From: Bryopsis sp. KO-2023 | Lineage: Eukaryota > Chlorophyta > Ulvophyceae > Bryopsidales > Bryopsidaceae | Direction of reading: 5' to 3' | Assembly (NCBI GenBank): GCA_030272585.1 | Contig: BSYQ01000003.1 | Coordinates: forward strand, 6,324,001-6,388,000 | DNA: 64,000 nucleotides | In this document: positions 12,601-22,084 of the stretch, one piece after another | How the letters are laid out: the number at the start of each line of letters is the position of its first letter | Numbering within the stretch: position 1 is the stretch's first letter | The notes under the pieces: model-generated | What the model was told of the DNA's origin: nothing | Database searches by the model: none | The model's input: only the letters and a program-made list of their open reading frames with translations | Made by a program: the position numbers and the translations under genes

Positions 12601-13190
12601 AGAACAGGGCATATCAGTTGTATTTTTTTTTCCATTCTTTTGTGTTGTTACTTTGGGGTTGCATGAACCCTTCATCTTTGCTGACCACCGTTCGTTTCAG
12701 CAGAAAATAAGAAATGACAAAATCACAACTAAATATAGAAAGGAAAAATGATGATGATGATGATGATGATGATGGGCATCTGGGACTGCCAGCGACTTCT
12801 CTTATGAGAAGTACTCAAAAACAAAAATTCTAACTGGATTTTTCTTTTACTTTTTTTTCCAACTCACCCCATTCCATACACCCAAAGCAAGAACAGCCAC
12901 ACCGCAAATCTGTGCACATCAGCAAAGCACACAGGCAAGAAACAGATTCAAAACCATTCTCGCTGGATGAACTACATGATGAAAAGAGCAATAACAGCAA
13001 CTCACACACAACACTGAGATACCTCTAAAGCCTGATGGAAAGAAAGCACCCACACCCACAGTTGACAGGAGGTGAAAAACTATGTGCTATGTGCTGCTAC
13101 ATTTTTTCCCGTTGCAAAAAGTCTAGAAGTTCCACTCACGAGCGTCCATATGCAGAAGAAAAGCACCCAGCTGCTAGTGGGTTTCCGCAT
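9660..13190 (-). CDS. Tetraspanin-like four-pass membrane protein built from ten small exons
   Basis: Rebuilt exons are 13190-13140, 12909-12868, 12391-12316, 11900-11851, 11416-11345, 11135-11101, 10952-10915, 10628-10543, 10281-10177 and 9755-9660, totalling 651 nt (216 aa). Every intron is GT-AG and every phase agrees. Predicted membrane spans are VLFFCIWTLICGVAVLALGV (TM1, with the small-residue/GVW pattern), SLAIVGIGGVLIFLSALG (TM2), LFVFLMGLMVLGQTAFIIAA (TM3) and YVIGFGAATAFGCLCAFFAG (TM4). A cysteine cluster CTCCC precedes TM3, as in tetraspanins. The second extracellular loop is short (about 45 residues) and lacks the canonical CCG motif, so this is tetraspanin-like rather than a certain family member. 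The C-terminal tail is basic (FSKKKSFK). Exons are 35-105 bases, and the introns contain extreme homopolymers. Confidence 0.65.
11686..11710. repeat. Composite homopolymer tract T13-G12
   Basis: An uninterrupted T run is followed directly by a G run and a short GA repeat, inside an intron of the tetraspanin-like gene. Comparable tracts lie at 12218-12240 (C then A), 55308-55331 and 57228-57248 (T then G). Confidence 0.8.
12218..12240. repeat. Composite homopolymer tract C12-A11
   Basis: A C run passes directly into an A run. Read on the minus strand this is T-then-G, the same polarity as the other composite tracts. It lies in an intron of the tetraspanin-like gene. Confidence 0.8.
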
Positions 13191-15656
13191 GGCTGCTGTT
13201 CCTAGTGGGGATGTTTGAGTTCTGTCTCGTGTGCTTGGGGTTTCTTATGAAGGAGGAACGCAGCACTGAACTGGCGGTGCTGCACGAGATGAGTGAGCAG
13301 AAGCAACGGAGGAATTCGTCTTCAAGTCTTCTTAAGCAGGGAAAGGGTTCCCTGTTCTACAATGAACAACAAAGACTTGAGAGGGCGCGTTCGGGCGATC
13401 GGCTGGAGTATCTGGGTGTTTGCTGGATTTCCAGCGGCCACCAGCGGACTCATGCGCTAAAAGAGTGAGACAACGATCGATCGATCGAACCATCCCAGGT
13501 GGCTCGGTGCTGTGGGTGTTCGCTAAAAGAAACTGAAGATGTACACACACCAAGGTAGAGTCGATTTTTTTGATTTTTTCAAAAGAGGTGATCCATGGTG
13601 ATCCAAACCATCTCAACCTTGGAGAAATCTCCATCCAGTTTTGCACATGTCTCATCATTTGTTCTTACATACACTATTTCAATCAAAAACAAGACTTCTT
13701 GTTTTTTCGCTTTGCCTTCCCCAGGCAGCCAAAGCTCTCGCAAAAATACACCCAAACCCCACTTCCACCCCCCACCCCCCCTCCTCCTACCTTTTCATTT
13801 CCACACAAAAAAACCCACATTACTGAAAGACGAAAAGAAAAAGAAAAAAATCCAGCAACTGCAAGTTTCGAGAACTGACAGGTGGAAACCATAATTATTT
13901 GATAATGTGAAAATATAGCCCCGATGAGTGGAAATTTCTGCCCAGCAGAAAATCAGCTGTTGCACAATGCTACTACTTTTTACCTTTTTCAATTTTTTTT
14001 CTTTTCTTTTCTTTTCTTTTCTTCTTTCTGTTTTGTTTTTTTTGTGGATGAAATCCAAAACACTATAACAAAATCGTCCACGGAAAACACCCCTGCTTGA
14101 AGGGGAAAAAAAAAAACACGAAACAAAGCCACAATGCATAACACGATTCTTTTTCATAGCAAATTCTTTTATATTTATTGTTGGTGGATCGAGGAAATAT
14201 AGAAAAAAAAAGTGAAAAAAAAACAAAAAACAAATGCCATCAAAAATAAAAACTAAAGAGCAATACGTTCAAAAACGAAGTTTTCTTTTTCCGTTTTCTG
14301 TTCTTGTTTTTTTTTTTTTTTATCGAAGCTTTTTTTTCTTCTATTTTTTTTATCTCTTTTTGCATTCTTTCTCTTTCCCCCCTCCCAACCCCCCTCCCCC
14401 CCCCAAAAAAAGGCAGGGACACAAGAGAATAAAAAAAAAGACAAAAAGGATGTGAAAGGACAGACAAAATCAAAATAATCTCGACTTTTTCCCAACCGTC
14501 CTTTCAATTTTTTTTGTTGGTGCAATTTTTTTTATAAAAAAAAAGTATTAGAAAAAACGACACTTGTTGATTCTGTATGAACACCAAATCTTGCTTTATT
14601 CCCCTCCTCTGTTACTCACATAACTAATCGTTGTTTTTTTTGGCAAGGCCTTGATCAAAAGCAACTGAGAGAATTGAACCATGGAAGACCAGGGGGAGAG
14701 AAAAAAAAAAACCATGAAAAAACAACATCAACTGTTTTTTTTTTCTTCCCTTCGTCCCCCTCATCTCTTTCCGGTCAAAGCACCTACCAAATTTCAACAA
14801 GTTTTTTTTTGTTCTTCAGAATACCTTTCTTTTTTCCCTTCTTGTTTTCCGACAAGAAACTCATTCCGTTCAATTTGCACAGATAGCTATTCTTTTTCAT
14901 ATAATAAATGCCCCCCCCCACACACACCCCTTTCCCTTCTACCCCATTGTAGAAAAAGGGACTTGAATATGAGCCAGTATAGCAAAATTTTCCCAAATTT
15001 TCCTGCATATAAAAACACCCCTCAAAACCAAACAAAGGGCAAATGACAGTTTTCTTTTTCCTCCCTTTTTTTTGTTTGTTTAACAAGTTTTCAACATTTC
15101 CAATCCAAAAGTATAAAAAAAGTGCGAGGGCGGGGTGGGGTGGGGGGGTAAAGAAGAAAAAAAACACCGTTTCCTGCATGCATATGTAGATATGTATTTT
15201 TTATAGCCTTGATATGTTTTTTTCTTTTTCTTTTTTCCATTACCTCCCATGCACACCCTGTTGAAAAATAGGAAACCCTTCTCTCCATTCCTCCCCCCTT
15301 TTTTGTTTTTTCGGCCGCCTTTTTCTCATCTCAAAAGCCGAGATCATCCTCCCACATTAGCCATAACCATTTTCCACACTATGACTAAAATACACATACA
15401 GCTATCGGTTTAATGGAGCAACCAAGCAGCCAATCCTCGATTCCAACCCCAACCCCCACCTCTCAATTTTCCCCCCAAACAAAAAACGCTAGCTAAAACA
15501 CGCTGCAACCATAACTCCCAGATTCCAAACCTCAACCCAAAAAGACCACGCAGAGGATCAAAACCCAAACAAACCTCAAAAAATCGATGATCCATCTCCC
15601 GCTTTTTCCACCCCCCCAAAAAAATTATTCTCAAAACACGATAATTTTCTTGTTTT
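13191..15656. other. Long homopolymer-rich spacer
   Basis: The first 300 bases probably contain the 5' untranslated region and promoter of the minus-strand tetraspanin-like gene. From 13.5 to 15.6 kb the sequence is a succession of T, A, C and G runs, with C-then-A composites at about 14395-14411 and 15611-15624. Open frames here are low-complexity F/S/K-rich translations of the runs and are not supported as genes. Confidence 0.5.
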
Positions 15657-17173
15657 CTAGAAAGAAGAAGCTTTAGCTTTAGTCAAAGCATCGCAAACCG
15701 CCGAGGTCGTCCACCAAGCAATGGGGAGGGCAGACATCATGGGGGAGATCAGCTCCAAAAAACTCCCATTCCGTTCGACCACCGGAATGGCGGTTTCGAC
15801 CTCCCCTTCCTCCAACCTATCCAGAAACTCCACTCTGGCTGCCCTTTCGTGAAACCACACCCAGCACGGGATGACCACCAGATACAGATAAACATGCCAA
15901 AAAACAAACAGCTTTTGACCCGATCCAACGGACGATTTCACGCACTCCCCATCGGTGCAAAACAATAGCCCGTCGAACATCATGTTGAGATTGCAAGCGA
16001 TGGATTGGGTGGCGGGGGTGTAGCCCATCGAGTCCAGCAGATCCGTGCAAATGGGCATTACGAAAAGCACCCACACAGTCACTGTCCATGTGCTCAACAG
16101 GATGTGGTGTTTGAAACACATGGCATACCACCACAAGTTGAAGATTTGAATCACCGCGCCGGACGCCAGGATCAGTGCGCTGACCATGCCGTTGTTTTCG
16201 GCAGAGGAGAGCAGTGATGCTGCCACCCTCATCGCAAGAAACGATTGGAGAATTCTTTTGCCGAAAGGAAGTAAAAAAAAATAAACAGAAAGAGAAGAAA
16301 AAACAAAAGGATTACAACAACATTTTGGAGAGATTCCCCCCCCCCTCTGGTCTAGGGCAGGATGTGCTTTTCCTTTGTTGGTTTCGTTTTTTTGAATAGG
16401 TTGAAAAGAACCTTGCCAGATTGGTGCAAAGCTAGTACTTCATGATGGTCCATTGATCTGGATCACCATTAAGAAAATCGGCTTCTGTTTTTTTTTTCCC
16501 TCCCTGGGTAGGTGAAATTCCAATCTGAAACTCGTTTTTTTAATCAACAAAAGCCAGCGTTTTGCGTGTGGGGTCTGTCGAAGGTAGAAACATGCATGGC
16601 ATTTTCCCCCCCTGTTAAAACTTGTTCTATCGCTTTTTTTTTTTTTTTTCTCGCGCGATGACGACTTACCCTTGCAATGAATGCACCATCGTCCCGTTGC
16701 GAAGAAACCACGCTTCCTGAACGGTTCGCCTGAAAAGCCCTTCGAGTAATGGCAACAACCAGAACACCACGAACGCGCAATACCTCTCCAAACTCCAATC
16801 AAAGTTATTACTTCCGACGGCGTGGAACATGATGACACTCCGGGTGATGAACCAAAAGCAAAACATGCTCCAGTCGGCCTTCAGGAGCTGCGCCATCCGG
16901 TGTCTGGCATATTTTTTCTCGAGGATGGGGTTCGAAAAGGTGAGCAGGAAGGCGTCCATTCGGACTCGACCTTGCCAAAAAAAACCTCAGAAAACGAAAC
17001 GGGGCACCGGGAACGCCAACCGAAAACTGTGGACGTCTTCCCGCCTTTTTTTGGCTCTTCCTTTTTTGGGTTCGTTTCGCAATGAACTAGGGCGCAATCG
17101 GCGAGTTGCTGAAAACATATGCGGAACGCATTACACCAACATAAAACAGATGCATGCAGATCCGATTCAGCAT
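15657..17173 (-). CDS. Multi-pass membrane protein of unknown family
   Basis: Three exons are proposed: 17173-17137, 16970-16670 and 16254-15657 (936 nt, 311 aa). Junctions are phase-consistent (donors GTGTAA and GTAAGT; acceptors GGCAAG and AAAAG). At least five hydrophobic spans are visible: around MFCFWFITRSVIMF, CAFVVFWLLPLLEGLF, MVSALILASGAVIQIF, LLSTWTVTVWVLFVMPIC and KLFVFWHVYLYLVVIPC. A conserved-looking soluble segment reads RRTVQEAWFLRNGTMVHS. I do not recognise a family. The last exon (198 codons, ending KAKASSF) and the middle exon are well supported by length and hydrophobic pattern. The first exon and start are tentative, because another open frame continues upstream to 17411. 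Confidence 0.55.
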
Positions 17174-17668
17174 GGACGGCTCCGCGCAGCTTCCTCCAAA
17201 CTGTGTCGAAGCAAACCGGCGGTAACAATATATTAGTGGCACAAGGGATGGCGTTTTTCAACCAAAACAAGAGATGCGCTACTTCATGGTAGCATATTGT
17301 TGCGGGAAAGACGCGGAGGGAAAATATTCTGCCAAATAGATTCGTGGGTGCATTGTCCAAAAGGTGCTCCAGGTGGAGAGGTTTCTGCCTATTCGTCAAC
17401 CTGTCGAGCAACTCTTCGAGCCCTTTTTGTTTTTAAGCTTTTTTTCCTTTTACAGTCCGAGAATGTACAAATCTGTTCTCCAAACCCACCACCAAATACC
17501 CCACCACCAAATACACAAAGAATAACAAATCAAGACTTAAACAAACCATGCAACCAAGCAAGGGAGTTACGTTTTCCTCCCCATAACTGAACCATACGTT
17601 GCTAATCCACCACAATCCCCGAAAAGAAAAAAAAAAATACTCAAATCAATTTTTCCCCCCTCGGTTTC
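17174..17668. other. Spacer between two co-oriented minus-strand genes
   Basis: A minus-strand frame (17411 downward, beginning MLDRLTNRQKPLHLEHLL) could be an additional 5' exon of the membrane-protein gene, but no joining site is convincing. The part from 17430 to 17668 is AT- and C-rich and probably 3' untranslated sequence of the ABC1-kinase gene. Confidence 0.3.
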
Positions 17669-20391
17669 TTAAAAGGACATCGTTCCGGATCGGATGTTGA
17701 CTCGCTCATCCACCAATATGTTGAGTCTTGGCGCCAGAATTTTCACGTAGCGATCAAAGTAAAGAATTTGCTTCATTAACAGTCCAAATTCTCTGGGGAA
17801 TTTGATCCCATGCACTTCTCCAGCCTGGATGATTCGGAGAAGCAATCTGTTGAGCTCCTCATCGTCCATCATCACTTCGGCAGAAACGGAAGGGGCTGAT
17901 CGAGAAAACAGAAAATGAATGCAACACAAACCAACACCATCCCATTTGCTGCCCCACATCACCATGAAAAGGAAAACCCAGAGGAACAACGTTCTGTCTA
18001 TAGAAAATTCTGATGTCATGGCCATTTTTATTTCCACATACTTCGTATCCGTGTGAACGGCTCCTTGAAAAACTAGTCAGACATCTCACCTTCTCCCTGA
18101 GTGACCACCAGCTGCGAATCGATGCGGCCGACGTCAATGAAAATCTCTTTCAGATCTTTGGCCAGCAAATCGATGTTCACTTTCTGGTCGGTGGCTCCCA
18201 TCGTAGCCAATGCCCTGGCCATCATGTCGAAATCCTCAGATCCGGTAGAAACCAAGAGTGCTTCCACAGCCTTCCATGTGACAGGGTTGATTCTCCCAAC
18301 AATGCCAAAATCGATGAAAGCCACCCGTCCATCAGAAAGCACAAGGAGGTTTCCTGTGCAGCCATCATAAATATATCGATTCGTTCAACAGGGCACCACA
18401 TTTTCGAAAGAAAACAAACGAAGATCGAACACCTGCTCCTACGATCCTCCACCACATCAAGGCCTCCACAATTTCATGAGTGGGCATGGTTTTTAACACA
18501 CCATGGATTTTCTCTCTCCCTCCCCTCCCTTCACATGCCCAATCAAAAGTCAACAGGAGTAACAGTGAATTTAAAATCAATCGACCCACCTGCATGTACA
18601 TCAGCATGGAAAGTCTCCGCTTGAAGCACACTTCCAAACCAAGTGTTGAGTGCTGCAATCAACACCATTTCAGGATTCGCGCTGCTGACTTTCTCGATGG
18701 CTTCCAAATCGATCAACGCAGCCCCATAGAACCTCTCCATCGTCAACACCCTGCGAATCCACATTCAAATACATATATGAGGACAGATTTGCCAGGCCCC
18801 ACACACAGTCTGACTCAATCAGGGAAATCTACATTTAAAATCGCGAGATGGTCACCAACTGCCCATACGGAAGGATAACTGTAAATATTTCTCGCACGGT
18901 TTTCTCAATTCCAGGGCTGAAATCTATGCCAATCATTCATTTTCATTCTCAAAGCTTCAAGGGCGCAACCTTCTCCAAATCCCCGAATTTTCCTGCAAAA
19001 ATTTCCACTCTCACTTTTCTGCCGAGTATTGCTTGTAAACATAGGGGCATGTGGCGAATCGATCCATGCCGGATTCCCGCAGGTAAGCCTCGAAATGAGT
19101 GATGTGTTGAGCTTCCTTTTTGAAATCCACCTCCTCTTGAATGGTCCTCCGAATGTCACTGACAATTCCAGACAAAGAGGTCCTCGACAACTCGGGACTC
19201 AGAACTTCAAGGAATCGGGAACCAAGGTAAAGGAAGTTGAGATCCGCAGTCAACACGTCCTCCACGCCAGGCTTCAACACCTGCCAACCATTGCGAAGAT
19301 TCATGATTTGCCATTCACTTTCGTTGCTTCCCCTCGTTTTCTCTTTATTTATTTTATTTTTTAGAATCTTTTTTACTTGTTAGTTTTTTTTTGTAATAGC
19401 TCAAGCTGGGGGTGAACTGAGACGAAGACTGACTGGAAAGAGCCTCATTATCAAGCGAAAAAATTATTCAATAAAATAAAGGACCCAGAATGTGGAATGT
19501 GTTCGAAAGGTGTTGCTCTTCGAGGGATGCAAATCAAACTATAAGCTTGGTGTTGGGTGTAGAAATTATCAAAAAGATTTCTGACCTCTGGAAGCAACCC
19601 TTTGGAGATTTATTAGAAGCTTGAGCCAACAAGAAGTAGAATTACGTAACGGTTACTGTCCCGTGAAAGGAATTCCGACTAGGGTTTGTGTTCTCAAGAA
19701 TTCCCCCGAAAGGACCCTAGCGTTTGTGCATTCTCACCTTGATAACAACCGGTTTCATGCTTCCCTTCAAGACCGCAGCGTGCACTTGGGCCACCGACGC
19801 ACTCGCGAGTGGTTCGGGATCGATTCGCTCGAAAACCGATTCCACTGGCTGGCCAAGCTCATCGGCGATCCTCTTGCGAATGACCTCGTAGGGAACAGGA
19901 CTAGTACTGTCCAGGCACTTTTGGAACTCCAGGACGTATTCTGGTGGGAAAAGCGTCGGCGAAGATGCGATAAACTGACCCAATTTGATATACGTCGCCC
20001 CCAGACGCTCGAACAGTTTGCGGAGCACGCGTTCAGGAGGGTCGACGGAACCTCCACGCGTGTACTCTCGCAAAGTCAGGAGGATGGCATTCGTTGCTTG
20101 AGCGCTGCGAGTCAAGCCCTTCGTTCCCGACTCCAAAAGAATCTTGATTGTTTCCTGGATAAGATCGGGAACCAGGGGCGCCCTCGTGGATACGAAATCT
20201 ACCGGGTCGAAGTTGATGCTCGGCCTGCGGGCAGCATTAGATACGACCGACTTCCTCGAGGGGTTTCGCCTCGAGAAATCGGTCCCAGCGGGACGTCCTG
20301 CACTAAAACTTTGGCCACATCCTAACCGAAAAGGCGTCTTTAAGAAACAACCTCCACAAATTCTTCCCGATGCCTGGCCTGTGGACTGCAT
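17669..20391 (-). CDS. ABC1/ADCK (UbiB-like) atypical kinase, probably organellar
   Basis: Five exons, 20391-19738, 19280-19015, 18750-18590, 18353-18090 and 17895-17669, sum to 1,572 nt (523 aa) with all phases matching. Family marks are present in order: the KxGQ motif in GATYIKLGQFIASSPTLFP, the alanine/serine-rich loop LASASVAQVHAAVLKG, the VAIK-like lysine in KPVVIK, the VLTME hinge, the catalytic loop HADVHAGN split over exons 3 and 4, and the DFG motif in VAFIDFG. These proteins act in quinone and prenyl-lipid metabolism in mitochondria and plastids. The N terminus (residues 1-50) is rich in G, S, R and hydroxylated residues without acidic residues, consistent with a transit peptide. 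The ATG at 20391 was chosen because upstream in-frame sequence is unlike protein. It lies head to head with the LTP-like gene. Confidence 0.88.
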
Positions 20392-20980
20392 TTTAAGAAA
20401 CGAGCCCCAACCTTCCCGCGACTGTCCGGCGTGCACCCGTGAGCGCGGATATCTATGCTGAACTTGGCGGTGGTGTGTTTGTGACACACGATGACAAAAC
20501 GCCAGATTGAAAGTTACTGGATTACAATCCACCAGGATGATAATTTCTTGCTGGAAAATTCGATTTGCTTTAAAAGGATGGCTAGGGATTTTGTCAGACT
20601 GCTTGTTGAGTGATTGTGTTTCTTTTTCTTGTGAGTGTGATAATATTGTTTTTGTTGGGAAGCAAGCGTATGTCTGGCGGCGGATGCGGACTGAGGCGTT
20701 CCTTCCAAGATAATTTTCTCTTGGAAGATTCAAGTGTTCTCCTCGCGGAAAGAGCTCTTTTCTCTCAGTCTGTCCGAATATGAGCAAGACCATTTAGGAG
20801 CGGCACGCTACTGTCCGCTTGGATCGTGAAATTCAGGGAGGGCGGGCGTACAAATTGCCAGCGCTCGCTCAAGGGGATCGCATCGAAAAAGTGTACCCAG
20901 TGGAAGACGAAATCGGAATCGACTGAACACCCACAGCTCATATCTCTTCAGCGAGGCAGTCTCAAGGGTACCACATCAGA
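20392..20980. promoter_or_regulatory. Divergent 5' interval between the ABC1-kinase and LTP-like genes
   Basis: This 589-base spacer has open frames continuing from the kinase but no independent gene. A bidirectional promoter is inferred from the head-to-head arrangement; no core element is recognisable. Confidence 0.35.
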
Positions 20981-21694
20981 ATGAAGGGGATAACGTTTTT
21001 CCTGATCGCTTGCGCCTTGATGTCCTGTGGGGTTCTAGGTATGAACCTTCGACTATTCAAATTGTGTTAATTGTGTTTTCACAAGTGTTGAGTTTGGAGG
21101 GCAGCAAACTTTACACAAGAAAAACATAGCAATGAACTAGAAGTGCCTGGAAAACGTAGGTGCTGTTCCGTCGGTGGAGGAGTGCGCGACGGCTCTGGAA
21201 GCCATGGGAGATGAGGCGGTGAGGGGTGCCCTGACACCGTGCGCGTTTGGTTTCAAAGACCTTCAGTCCGAGAGCTTGTGCTGCCAAACGATCGACTCCC
21301 TCCTTGGGATGGAGAGTGCTTCGGCCGCCGCAGGATGTAGGTTCTGTGGCTGCTGCTCGACCTAGACAGAGTACAGTTTTTGGTCTCCAGAAATTGATTT
21401 CAATTGTGCTTGGCGTAGGTCTTTGCGTTGAGGATGTTCTTATCGAGCTGAAGGCGGCTATTGACGAAAACCAGATCGCAGCCTCGCTCGGATTCGATTC
21501 AAGTGTTTTCATGGAGACGTGAGTGCTGTTTTCCGGCTTCGTTTATGCTCTTTTTCCTATCTCAGACGATTTATCCACACAAGACTGTTCGCGACTCCTC
21601 CTCAAAGATTTGTTGTGTGTGTAGATTGGCAACATGCGGAGCTGCACACTACATTAACCCAGATGTCGCCGAAAGCATGTGCCCTTCAGAATAA
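20981..21694 (+). CDS. Secreted eight-cysteine protein resembling a plant non-specific lipid transfer protein
   Basis: Four exons, 20981-21038, 21160-21336, 21419-21518 and 21625-21694, give 405 nt (134 aa) with perfect phase agreement. Residues 1-20 (MKGITFFLIACALMSCGVLG) form a signal peptide. The mature part has exactly the order C-x18-C-x12-CC-x17-C-x-C-x34-C-x14-C, the eight-cysteine motif of nsLTP/2S-albumin-type proteins. The central residue of CxC is leucine, as in several nsLTP types, and the TGT codon of the first CxC cysteine is split by an intron. The x34 spacing is longer than typical (about 21-27). These proteins carry lipids in a hydrophobic cavity held by four disulfides. Sequence identity beyond cysteines cannot be judged here, so assignment to the family is by pattern. 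No other gene in the window is clearly related. Confidence 0.72.
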
Positions 21695-22084
21695 CCTGGA
21701 AGGAACAGTCCAGTTGTTGATTGGCTTTGCTCGTTTGGTCGCGTTGTTGGGGGGTTGGGGGTATCTGAACAGCATTTGGAGTGGCACCTTTCTTGTAAGA
21801 GTTCAATAGGATCTTCCAATGTTGAGGAGATTAGCTGAAACCATCTTTCAACACATTGTGCAAGCGCAAACACAGTCCTTGGACTCGAGCATCTTTTGTG
21901 AAAAATTACGATCTGTCTTACTCAATGATATCGGAAATTGAGTTCATTGATGAACTACTTTCATTTGTTACATTTGGACTCACTAATATATACATAACCC
22001 CAGATTTTCAGCAACCCCTCCTGACTTTTCAAAACTGCCCATGACTTCCAGATCTTGCAGATGTTAGAAGTATATTTGCTGTTG
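21695..22084. other. 3' spacer between convergent genes
   Basis: AT-rich sequence between the convergent LTP-like and hydrolase-like genes. Nothing coding is supported. Confidence 0.35.

Noticed and set aside
12746..12775. (GAT)n trinucleotide run
   Set aside because: Ordinary short microsatellite within an intron.
13570..15288. Numerous frames of 60-140 codons rich in F, S, K and P
   Set aside because: Direct translations of homopolymer and pyrimidine runs, with no motif and no splice partners.
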